Below are positions 7,085 through 12,404 of a stretch of DNA of 13,825 nucleotides, piece by piece. The stretch is from assembly GCA_035510775.1 (NCBI GenBank), contig DATKGP010000026.1, positions 1 to 13,825 on the forward strand, in the 5' to 3' direction. Source of the stretch: DATKGP01 sp035510775. Its GTDB lineage: Bacteria; Patescibacteriota; UBA1384; 2-12-FULL-50-11. Under the pieces are notes generated by a model. That model searched no databases. It was not told the origin of the DNA and worked only from the letters and a program-made list of their open reading frames with translations. Each line of letters starts with the position of its first letter. Positions within the stretch are counted from its first letter, which is position 1. The position numbers and the translations under genes are program-made.

Positions 7085-7540
7085 ATGAAAAACTCTGCAA
7101 AATTCATCTGTGCCCTGTTGTGTATCGGCATTGTCGCCGCCCTGTTGGCGTATATGCTTACTTCCGATAGCGGTCACTACAAGACTACAACGCGGTATGT
7201 CTCGGTGACTGGCCCAGTGACGCGCAATTACGTGCGTGGTATCGGACCAGTTCCGGGTAAATACAAGGATGAGTTGGTTTGGGTCATCCCGGTCGAAGAT
7301 GCTGGGAAGCCGACCGTCATCATCGTCTTGTTTATGTACGGCGTTGACTTTAGCCACGTCGGAAAAGGCGATGTCTTGCGCCTGACGGAGACAAAGTATG
7401 ATCGGACGGCCCAGGATCCGGTTCTTGGGCCTTATGCAGCGACAAAGGTGGAACCGCTCTATGAGAGCGTCTACAAATCGAAGTACGGCCAGGTCAGTAC
7501 CGAGACAGAAGAACTACCGAAATCGCGGATGAAGAGGTGA
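7085..7540 (+). CDS. Small membrane-anchored protein of unknown function
   Basis: 151 residues. Residues 7-25 form one hydrophobic segment after a short Lys-containing start, a signal anchor with the rest outside. The remainder is rich in beta-forming stretches (RYVSVTGPVTRNYVRG, ELVWVIPVEDAGKPTVIIV, GDVLRLTETKYD) with regular Gly turns, reminiscent of an OB-like or small beta-barrel fold. That is inference from pattern only. The tail is charged. GAGGAGG (7076-7082) is a perfect Shine-Dalgarno but only two bases from the ATG. It is the first gene after the strong promoter at 6698 and the structured RNA, and is followed by a 13-bp hairpin. I do not recognise the family. Confidence 0.75.
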   Translation: MKNSAKFICALLCIGIVAALLAYMLTSDSGHYKTTTRYVSVTGPVTRNYVRGIGPVPGKYKDELVWVIPVEDAGKPTVIIVLFMYGVDFSHVGKGDVLRLTETKYDRTAQDPVLGPYAATKVEPLYESVYKSKYGQVSTETEELPKSRMKR

Positions 7541-7561
7541 AGACCCTACACGGGCACAACC

Positions 7562-7592
7562 GGGCCAAGCGCGCAACACGCGCGTTTGGCCC
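7562..7592 (+). repeat. 13-bp hairpin, copy 1 of a related pair
   Basis: GGGCCAAGCGCGC (7562-7574) pairs with GCGCGTTTGGCCC (7580-7592) around an AACAC loop, with one G-U wobble. It begins 21 bases after the stop at 7540. No T-run follows, so it is more likely an RNA-stabilising or processing stem than a classic terminator. A shorter, related hairpin lies at 7911-7937. Confidence 0.75.
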
Positions 7593-7611
7593 ACCCCTCA
7601 TTGTTCACAAG

Positions 7612-7636
7612 CCGTTATATCATATATGATATACGG
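7612..7636. promoter_or_regulatory. AT-rich near-palindrome upstream of the gene at 7664
   Basis: CCG and CGG enclose TATATCAT and ATGATATA with one bulged T. It could be an operator for a dimeric regulator. It also contains TATGAT (7625-7630), which might serve as a -10 box, but I see no good -35 partner. Confidence 0.4.
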
Positions 7637-7663
7637 TATTTGTGGGCAGCGAGGAGGTTAGTC

Positions 7664-7903
7664 GTGGAACGTTTTCGAAGCGTTGTAGTTTTCATGTTCG
7701 GGACGCCGCTGCGTGCCAAAATTTCGGCAGGCAGCATCGCTGTGTTCATACTGGTCGTCGCACCTGGCGTTCTGGCCTTCATCATCCAGCGTCTACTGAT
7801 AGCCTTCGCCCCGCTCTTCAGCTTGATCGTCGTCGTCCTGGTTTTCGGGATAGCCTTCCGGAAAATCTTCGGCGGCTTACTGCCGAAGCCCAAGAAGAAG
7901 TAG
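7664..7903 (+). CDS. Small two-span membrane protein
   Basis: 79 residues from a GTG start. The start is set by GAGGAGG at 7651-7657, six bases upstream. An ATG at 7586 in the same frame lies inside the preceding hairpin and is rejected. After a basic start (ERFRS) come two hydrophobic stretches, roughly residues 23-42 (AGSIAVFILVVAPGVLAFII) and 48-66 (FAPLFSLIVVVLVFGIAF), ending in a lysine-rich tail PKPKKK. The positive ends suggest both termini are in the cytoplasm. The family is not recognised. It belongs to the series of small membrane proteins in this accessory stretch. Confidence 0.65.
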   Translation: MERFRSVVVFMFGTPLRAKISAGSIAVFILVVAPGVLAFIIQRLLIAFAPLFSLIVVVLVFGIAFRKIFGGLLPKPKKK

Positions 7904-7910
7904 CCTGTTC

Positions 7911-7937
7911 GAGCCAAGCGCACAACGCGTTTGGCTC
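7911..7937 (+). repeat. 10-bp hairpin, copy 2 of a related pair
   Basis: GAGCCAAGCG (7911-7920) pairs with CGTTTGGCTC (7928-7937). It sits 7 bases after the stop at 7903. Compared with 7562-7592 it keeps the CCAAGCG and GTTTGG core, but the second base pair is A-T instead of G-C. This is a compensated change that supports the stem. Confidence 0.7.
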
Positions 7938-8033
7938 CTCCAACCGCTTCATTATTCGTCAACTGACGGATTGTGGGGCGATTGGAGGCGCTGGAATTGT
8001 TCGGCGTCTAACTCTGACGTGTGAGGAATACGA

Positions 8034-8267
8034 GTGAATCTGGATTTCGCAGATCAAGCATTGTTCATCGACGGCAGTAGGCCTGCATATCCATGGAGAG
8101 AAAAGCTCCGGGATCATCGACGGCGAGGCGATAGTATTAGGACCTTCTGTAAAAGGGTGAAGGTCCTAGCTAACAGAGCTCGTCGCCGCGAGCGAAGAGC
8201 AGACCCTCTCGGTACCCACTTCGTGCAACCGCCCCAGTTTCTGCCTCTTGGCTGGAAACACCGCTAG
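8034..8267 (+). CDS. Doubtful small basic ORF
   Basis: A GTG start has GAGGA (8023-8027) six bases upstream, and the frame gives 77 residues, strongly basic in the middle (KRVKVLANRARRRERRAD). It is unlike known families. Against it: a perfect 10-bp hairpin, TAGGACCTTC (8138-8147) with GAAGGTCCTA (8159-8168), lies inside. TCATCGACGGC also repeats at 8065-8075 and 8114-8124. The stretch then merges into a clearly structured noncoding region. It may be RNA rather than protein-coding. Confidence 0.3.
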   Translation: MNLDFADQALFIDGSRPAYPWREKLRDHRRRGDSIRTFCKRVKVLANRARRRERRADPLGTHFVQPPQFLPLGWKHR

Positions 8268-8275
8268 CAATCCTA

Positions 8276-8442
8276 GGGCAAGGACGATCTTCGAATCGCC
8301 CTTGCCCGTCACAAATTGTTCGTAACATGGAAATATGTTACGAGTAGCTTGTGACGCCGCAAAATTGACCATCGCTTCGCGGGCTGTTAACTCGTCCGTT
8401 ATATGCCGCTAGAAGCGGTTGGCGGTGGACAAGGCGTCACAA
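8276..8442 (+). ncRNA. Putative switch-like structured RNA
   Basis: First hairpin: GGGCAAGG (8276-8283) with CCTTGCCC (8300-8307), and CGAT (8285-8288) with ATCG (8295-8298). Second: GTCACAA (8308-8314) with TTGTGAC (8349-8355), symmetric 6x6 internal loop, then CGTAACAT (8321-8328) with ATGTTACG (8335-8342). A third option competes: TTGTGACGCC (8349-8358) is perfectly complementary to GGCGTCACAA (8433-8442). The 8349 arm therefore has two exclusive partners, as in an attenuator or riboswitch. No coding frame explains the region, and I cannot assign it to a known class. Confidence 0.5.
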
Positions 8443-8584
8443 TTCGCACAAGCCCTAAGACTCTATGGGGTCAAAAAAGGCAAAAATGGAATCGGAAAAC
8501 GATTCCGTCCTCTGGTCGTAGAGCAAAACGATCACGGCACAACCGGAATCCCAGCCAGATGGCGTTTTAACGGATTCTAAACCA
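8443..8584. other. Noncoding stretch with short hairpins
   Basis: GGAATCG (8488-8494) pairs with CGATTCC (8500-8506) around GAAAA. GAATCC (8546-8551) pairs with GGATTC (8572-8577). The four arms are related in sequence and could exchange partners. I see no gene. Together with 8276-8442 and 8585-8609 this is nearly 350 bases of structured, non-coding DNA ahead of the acyltransferase gene. Confidence 0.45.
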
Positions 8585-8609
8585 GGGCGAGCGGCATTGC
8601 CGCTCGCCC
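8585..8609 (+). repeat. 11-bp GC-rich hairpin
   Basis: GGGCGAGCGGC (8585-8595) and GCCGCTCGCCC (8599-8609) are perfect inverted copies around ATT. It has no T-run. It precedes by 72 bases the ATG of the acyltransferase gene and is one of several post- or pre-gene stems in this stretch. Confidence 0.7.
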
Positions 8610-8681
8610 GCTCCTCATAATCTAAAACCCCGTATGTCATAAAAAACATATTGTGGTTGTAGGTAGCGAGGAGGGTCAACT

Positions 8682-9266
8682 ATGACACTCTGGGTTAAAT
8701 TATGTAGGTTCTTAGCTCGACCGATATTGTTTCTGGTCGGGCCATTACGTGTTCGCGGGGAAGTTTCCCGCTCGGGCGCGTTTCTGCTGGTGTGCAATCA
8801 TCTTAGTGAGGCTGATCCACCAGTTCTTCAGGTGGCTTGCGAGCGGCATATCCGCTTTATGGCCAAAACTGCTCTGTTTCGCGTCCCGCTCTTGGGTTGG
8901 TACTTGCGGTCGATCGGATGTTTTCCGGTCAACCAAAGCGAGGCCGACTTATCAGCCATTCGACGCGCGATAGAGCTACTCAAACAAGGCGAAGTGGTTG
9001 GTATTTTTCCGGAAGGAAAAGTCAATCGAACTGATGAGCCTTTGCTGCCGCTGACGAAAGGCGCGGCGTTCATTGCCCATCAAGCGCGTGTACCGATTGT
9101 TGTCTGCGCGGTGCGTGGCACGAACAAGGTGTGGCCGAAAGCCTCACCGCTACCGAGAAGAAAACACCAAATCGCGGTGGACTTCGGTCCGACACTCTGG
9201 TTTCCGTCCTCTTCAAACGAGGACGTGACCGAGGCGATCGACCGGGAGCTGCGAAAGTTGGTCTGA
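8682..9266 (+). CDS. plsC: PlsC-like 1-acyl-glycerol-3-phosphate acyltransferase
   Basis: It would transfer an acyl chain to lysophosphatidic acid at the inner membrane face to make phosphatidic acid. The four family blocks are visible: NHLSEADP (39-46, catalytic His40 and Asp45 of NHx4D), the block around FRVPLLGWYLRSIGCFPVNQ (66-85, near the usual GxxxxxR), FPEGKVNR (109-116, block III, Glu111) and VPIVVCAVRGT (about 136-146, block IV). A hydrophobic N-terminus (residues 10-21) suggests membrane association. Length 194 is at the short end of the family. ATG 8682 has AGGAGG at 8669-8674, seven bases upstream. The tmRNA-like gene begins 68 bases after its stop. Many bacteria with reduced lipid synthesis keep such enzymes to remodel scavenged lipids. 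The true acceptor cannot be told from sequence. Confidence 0.9.
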   Translation: MTLWVKLCRFLARPILFLVGPLRVRGEVSRSGAFLLVCNHLSEADPPVLQVACERHIRFMAKTALFRVPLLGWYLRSIGCFPVNQSEADLSAIRRAIELLKQGEVVGIFPEGKVNRTDEPLLPLTKGAAFIAHQARVPIVVCAVRGTNKVWPKASPLPRRKHQIAVDFGPTLWFPSSSNEDVTEAIDRELRKLV

Positions 9267-9268
9267 CC

Positions 9269-9290
9269 AGGCCGAGGTACTCTTCGGCCT
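9269..9290 (+). repeat. Hairpin after the acyltransferase gene
   Basis: AGGCCGA (9269-9275) pairs with TCGGCCT (9284-9290) around 8 bases, starting 3 bases after the stop codon. No T-run follows. Confidence 0.6.
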
Positions 9291-9297
9291 CCGCAAC

Positions 9298-9329
9298 TTG
9301 CCCACAAACGACAAAAAGTTCGTGGGCAA
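9298..9329 (+). repeat. Hairpin just 5' of the tmRNA-like gene
   Basis: TTGCCCAC (9298-9305) pairs with GTGGGCAA (9322-9329), then AAC (9307-9309) with GTT (9318-9320). It ends 5 bases before the mature 5' end at 9335. CCCACAA (9301-9307) can alternatively pair with TTGTGGG (9331-9337), which covers the first three bases of the acceptor stem. Confidence 0.65.
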
Positions 9330-9334
9330 ATTGT

Positions 9335-9472
9335 GGGGGCGTCAGGGTTCGACACTGGAGGAAAGGGGTTAGCTTGGGATGGTGCCCGACTCTGGAAAAT
9401 GCCTACAACAAAAACCGAGTTGCTAACCTACTTCTCTTGTGGAAACTGGTTCAATTCCGGTCGCCTCCACCA
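9335..9472 (+). ncRNA. ssrA: Miniature tmRNA-like RNA (tRNA-like domain plus helix 2)
   Basis: The ends match tmRNA, which rescues stalled ribosomes. The acceptor stem is GGGGGCG (9335-9341) with CGCCTCC (9462-9468), including the G3-U70 pair that marks alanine identity, and an encoded ACCA (9469-9472). The D-like arm holds GGGTTCGAC (9345-9353), matching the tmRNA GGNTTCGAC hallmark. The T arm is ACTGG, TTCAATT loop, CCGGT (9445-9461). Helix 2 pairs 9358-9365 with 9431-9438 (one mismatch) and GGGTTAGC (9366-9373) with GCTAACCT (9422-9429). But helix 2 encloses only 48 nt (9374-9421), where a normal tmRNA of about 350 nt holds the tag frame and pseudoknots. No convincing degradation tag ending in Ala-Ala with a stop is readable. 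It may be a reduced functional RNA, a remnant, or a decoy. Confidence 0.75.
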
Positions 9473-9487
9473 CTGTTTTCTGCTCTT

Positions 9488-9534
9488 GATGGTGACCGGA
9501 ACGACGCAGGAGCATTCCGGTCGCTTCCACCATC
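9488..9534 (+). repeat. Second copy of the tmRNA 3' end within an imperfect hairpin
   Basis: ATTCCGGTCGC then T then TCCACCA (9514-9532) repeats the tmRNA 3' end (9454-9472) with one change in 19. An inverted partial copy, GATGGTGACCGGAA (9488-9501), pairs with TTCCGGTC (9515-9522) and CACCATC (9528-9534), leaving five bases bulged. The direct repeat resembles the att duplication left when an integrative element uses a tmRNA 3' end, but only 41 bases separate the copies and no integrase is in the window. Confidence 0.6.
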
Positions 9535-9591
9535 CCTCGCTCTTCTAGCTACGAATGATAAGCCAGCCTTTTCCCTTCAGGAGGTGGGAAG

Positions 9592-9966
9592 ATGAGGAAC
9601 CTTAAAATAAAAGGATACTTGTGGTCGGTGCTTGCCACCAACTTCACTGGATGCATCTGCTTGGGCGGACTAATGCCAAGGCTCAACGTCAGTGCCCAAG
9701 ACGAGAAGAGCCAGGCTGCCGGACTTTGGATATTGGCCAACTTCCTCGCCATCAGCTGTCTTTGGTCCGGGTGTATCTTATTTCAGCAGGCTCTTCGCTG
9801 GCCGAAGCCATCTAGGTCGTCAGGCCTTTTCACGATGTGGTTCAAGGTTTCGTCGATTATTCTTGGGATGATCATGACCCAATTCCTTGGTTGGCCGGTA
9901 CCGACCATGGCCGGTTTGGTGGCAGTGTACCTACGGCTTGATCAACCAAAGGATCCCAGGAAATGA
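9592..9966 (+). CDS. Small multi-span membrane protein
   Basis: 124 residues with three clear hydrophobic spans, about 9-28 (ending in CICLGGLM), 42-64 (AAGLWILANFLAISCLWSGC and on) and 80-100, plus a weaker fourth near 102-116. The ends are charged (MRNLKIK and DQPKDPRK). AGGAGG (9579-9584) lies seven bases before the ATG. It follows the tmRNA-like gene and its duplicated tail and precedes two large hairpins. I do not recognise a family, and no residues suggest an enzyme. Confidence 0.7.
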   Translation: MRNLKIKGYLWSVLATNFTGCICLGGLMPRLNVSAQDEKSQAAGLWILANFLAISCLWSGCILFQQALRWPKPSRSSGLFTMWFKVSSIILGMIMTQFLGWPVPTMAGLVAVYLRLDQPKDPRK

Positions 9967-9989
9967 GACAAACGTTGGCTACAACTTTC

Positions 9990-10022
9990 GGCCGAGGGCG
10001 TGAGCAATCACGTACCTCGGCC
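9990..10022 (+). repeat. Hairpin with GNRA tetraloop
   Basis: GGCCGAGG (9990-9997) pairs with CCTCGGCC (10015-10022), and CGTGA (9999-10003) pairs with TCACG (10008-10012). The loop is GCAA, a GNRA tetraloop. It lies 24 bases after the stop at 9966 and lacks a T-run. Confidence 0.75.
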
Positions 10023-10025
10023 ATT

Positions 10026-10080
10026 CAAATCCGTCCGTAAGATGTTTCTACCGAAGCATACTAACTTGCGGGCGGATTTG
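10026..10080 (+). repeat. 16-bp hairpin with two G-U pairs
   Basis: CAAATCCGTCCGTAAG (10026-10041) pairs along its length with CTTGCGGGCGGATTTG (10065-10080). The two non-Watson-Crick positions are U on the 5' arm opposite G on the 3' arm, which pair only in the + strand RNA. The loop is 23 nt, the same size as that of the hairpin at 6966-7030. Confidence 0.75.
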
Positions 10081-10091
10081 GGTCTAACGGA

Positions 10092-10120
10092 TTGACAGAT
10101 AGAGAAGTATATGTTATTAT
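10092..10120 (+). promoter_or_regulatory. Strong extended -10 promoter for the secreted-protein genes
   Basis: TTGACA (10092-10097), exactly 17 bases, then TATTAT (10115-10120) preceded by TGT (10112-10114), an extended -10 signature. Transcription should start near 10127. The first ATG is at 10322. Confidence 0.8.
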
Positions 10121-10126
10121 GACGGC

Positions 10127-10321
10127 GTCATCGGGCGAGGCACATTGGTGCCGTCTCGGCTGGGATTAGGGAGAGTTGCCACATAAGGTTGTGCTTGCAC
10201 ATCCTGGCAATTTCCCTCCTTCCCTCTTCCTGGCTGAGACGGCGCTAATGTGAACGACGCTCGACGCGTCCGTTAACATAACGTACACTTTCAAGCCCCG
10301 CGAGGGGCGAGGAGAAAAACG
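10127..10321 (+). promoter_or_regulatory. Structured 5' leader of about 195 nt
   Basis: GCCGTCTC (10150-10157) pairs with GAGACGGC (10236-10243). Within it TTGCCA (10176-10181) pairs with TGGCAA (10205-10210), and a purine run (near 10169-10175) faces a long pyrimidine run (10211-10230). A last small stem, GCCCC (10295-10299) with GGGGC (10304-10308) and GNRA loop GCGA, touches the Shine-Dalgarno GAGGAG (10309-10314). This layout can gate ribosome access. I could not match it to a known riboswitch class. Confidence 0.55.
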
Positions 10322-11371
10322 ATGAGGAGACTCACCGCTGTGTTGTTCATCTCCGCCCTCATGGCCACTTCGGCTATGGCAGGGCGACACCTCTTGAGAT
10401 ATGAAGAGCGTGGGCAGGTTTCTGCTGACATCTTCATGGATCACGGTCAGGAGAAAATGCTCTTTCGAGCACTTCCTCTCACCGGGGATCGCACACCTGG
10501 ACCGGCTGTTATGCGCCTTGATGGCGTTTACGTCGCCGAATGGAAGAACCCAGCCTACGAGGCGGAGTTCGACCTCGGCGCCTGTATCTCTTCGTTGAAG
10601 GGCGACAAGGACGGCAAGCTGGTCATCGACTGGCTAAAGGCCAATCCGGAACAGAGGGTCGATTTACGCCGGCTGACGGTCGGCATCCACACGGTGGAGA
10701 TTTACTTCGCCAGCGTGGACGACAGAGGTCGGACGGACAGAAATCGAACCGCCGCTCCCGCGACCCAGTTCAGGGTTGAGGAAGAGGCACTGCCCGCGGC
10801 GGCCATCACGGCCGGCGGACAGCCGATTGACGCCAATCAGTTGGCCGAGACAACCAAACAGGCTTACGAGAGCGGCAAGAAGGATGGCCTAGAAGCTTCC
10901 GAAAAGAACATCAAGGCTCTTCAAGACAAGATCGACGAACTCGTTCGCGAGATCAACGACCTTAAGCTGAAGGGCGCGGCCGCGCCGCCTCGAACGACCG
11001 TTCGTGAGTCGTCAGCCTGCGTCAAGATCGGCTGGCAAGAAACCTCAAGGTGCTACAGGTTCGGTGCCAACAGAACCGACGACGAGAAGAGCCTGATTAA
11101 GGAGATCGGTTCCAACGTCCAAGATGTCGACAAGTGCGAACCAATAGTAATGCGCGACAAGTACGTACTGATCTACTTGACCAGCCCAACTTGCTTTAGC
11201 GTCGAGGTTTATTCGGGGCATAGCACCAAGACTCTAACGGCCGTCAAGGCTAGTCGGGGTTACGAGCGCTGGCTCTGGATCGCCGCCGGCGAAGTCGAGA
11301 AGTTCATCACCACCCCACAGGGAGGTCTAAGCGTCACAACTTATGTCAGCTCCTACAGGAGAGAGCAATGA
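10322..11371 (+). CDS. Secreted coiled-coil protein of unknown function
   Basis: 349 residues. A signal peptide is clear: MRRLTAVLFISALMATSAMA, with an AMA cleavage site before Gly21. A mature N-terminal domain (about 21-155) is beta-rich with one Cys (88). A predicted coiled coil or long helix spans about 172-217 (QLAETTKQAYESGKKDGL onward, then IKALQDKIDELVREINDLKL). A C-terminal domain (about 230-349) has four Cys (233, 244, 272, 291), perhaps two disulfides, and ends YVSSYRREQ. GAGGAG lies seven bases before the ATG. The stop overlaps the ATG of the next gene as ATGA, so the two are translationally coupled and probably act together outside the membrane. I do not recognise the family. The coiled coil suggests oligomerisation. 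Confidence 0.85.
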   Translation: MRRLTAVLFISALMATSAMAGRHLLRYEERGQVSADIFMDHGQEKMLFRALPLTGDRTPGPAVMRLDGVYVAEWKNPAYEAEFDLGACISSLKGDKDGKLVIDWLKANPEQRVDLRRLTVGIHTVEIYFASVDDRGRTDRNRTAAPATQFRVEEEALPAAAITAGGQPIDANQLAETTKQAYESGKKDGLEASEKNIKALQDKIDELVREINDLKLKGAAAPPRTTVRESSACVKIGWQETSRCYRFGANRTDDEKSLIKEIGSNVQDVDKCEPIVMRDKYVLIYLTSPTCFSVEVYSGHSTKTLTAVKASRGYERWLWIAAGEVEKFITTPQGGLSVTTYVSSYRREQ

Positions 11372-12261
11372 AAAAGCAACTCTGCTTGATTCTGGCGGCC
11401 GTCATGGCCACCTTCGTCACCGCCTCTCCTCAAGGAGAGCCCGACTACCACGACCTTCACATCGACGCGTTCGTGCCCGGCGGCGTCAAGGACGCCGACA
11501 TCGGCAAGGAACTGCTGCCCGGCTTCAACGCCCTATCGAAGAATGTCAAAGCGAGCGAGGCGATAACCTTCGCCTTCAACTGCGACATTCCGAAGTTACA
11601 GGTTATGTATCGGTCGTCGACTGGCAAGATCTATACGCGATCGCGCAAGCTCAAGGCTGGCCAAAAGGTCATCGCCACCATCAACAAGCGCATTCGCCGT
11701 AATGGCGAGTGGCTCGTCGACGCCACCGTTCGCTGGGCACAGGACTGCGGTAACCCCTTCCCTCATCCGTTCCGGGTCACTCTAACGATCCCGGTCTGGA
11801 CCGAAAAGGAGTTGGTTATTCGGACGGTCGAAATCGTCAAGACCGACGTGGTCACCGTCGAGAAGGGCGTCGTCGTCCAGCAAGTCGTGCCTGAATTGCA
11901 CGACCTAACGATTAACGTGCCTGAAGCCGAGCATCGGCATCGGATGGTCATCGTCGGCAACGAAGAAGCCGGTCGTCGCTGGGAATATCAAAAGGACTTC
12001 GGGGATTACCTCCTCGACGTTCTAGGGGTAATCGCCCAGCCGCTCGGCTCGATCTTCCAGGCGACTGGCAGCATCAACGTCGCTTCCACAGCCACCGGCG
12101 GCGCCGGCGGAGCAGGCGGAAGCGTCTGTAACACCAACAATAACTCGAACTCAAACAGCAGCTCGAACGCCAACACGACCGTGGTCAACACGGGTAGCGG
12201 TTCGGCGGCCGGCTCATCCGGCTCGAGCGCAGGTTCGAATTCCAAAGCTGGCGGCGGCTAA
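11368..12261 (+). CDS. Secreted protein with N/S-rich, Gly-rich C-terminus
   Basis: 297 residues. It begins with a signal peptide (MKKQLCLILAAVMATFVTAS). The body (about 25-235) is beta-rich with Cys72 and Cys127 and repeated Val-rich strands near 148-175. From 238 it becomes low-complexity: a Gly/Ala stretch GGAGGAGGSVC (244-254), then alternating Asn/Ser, TVVNTGSGSA (271-280) and a Ser/Gly tail ending KAGGG. The VVNTGSG module recurs twice in the next gene, so the two exported proteins probably assemble or share a surface role. ATG overlaps the upstream stop by four bases, with AGGAG at 11357-11361. There is no sortase motif. The family is unknown. A filament or matrix component is a guess from the repeats. 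Confidence 0.85.
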   Translation: MKKQLCLILAAVMATFVTASPQGEPDYHDLHIDAFVPGGVKDADIGKELLPGFNALSKNVKASEAITFAFNCDIPKLQVMYRSSTGKIYTRSRKLKAGQKVIATINKRIRRNGEWLVDATVRWAQDCGNPFPHPFRVTLTIPVWTEKELVIRTVEIVKTDVVTVEKGVVVQQVVPELHDLTINVPEAEHRHRMVIVGNEEAGRRWEYQKDFGDYLLDVLGVIAQPLGSIFQATGSINVASTATGGAGGAGGSVCNTNNNSNSNSSSNANTTVVNTGSGSAAGSSGSSAGSNSKAGGG

Positions 12262-12300
12262 CACCGCCAGCCAGGACTTCCCACCTACCTTCCCTCCCCA

Positions 12301-12332
12301 GCGGGTGGCGACCAGCCCTCGGTCGCCCCCGC
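12301..12332 (+). terminator. Hairpin after the secreted-protein pair, weak terminator
   Basis: GCGGG (12301-12305) and GGCGACC (12307-12313) pair with GGTCGCC (12321-12327) and CCCGC (12328-12332), 12 bp with one bulge. The sequence after it is T/C-rich but lacks a pure T-run, so termination may be partial. Another stem, CTGGCGG with CCGCCAG, overlaps the stop codon at 12249-12271. Confidence 0.55.
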
Positions 12333-12404
12333 CTAATCTTCTTTACCCCTTTCCAACTACATCGACATTTGATATCAAGTGTTCATTGTGGTTAGAAAGC
12401 CACT

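Noticed and set aside
7615..8037. Overlapping frames on both strands (7615-7962 minus, 7642-8037 plus)
   Set aside because: They cross hairpins and the well-supported GTG-started membrane protein gene at 7664, which has the best ribosome site and membrane pattern.
9335..9472. Ordinary tRNA-Ala
   Set aside because: There is no anticodon arm, the D arm is tmRNA-like, and the molecule is 138 nt with a long helix 2.
9131..9595. Long open frame through the tmRNA-like gene (and a second at 9333-9548)
   Set aside because: Both frames read through the acceptor, T arm and 3' CCA of an RNA gene and overlap the plsC end in another frame, and neither has a ribosome site.
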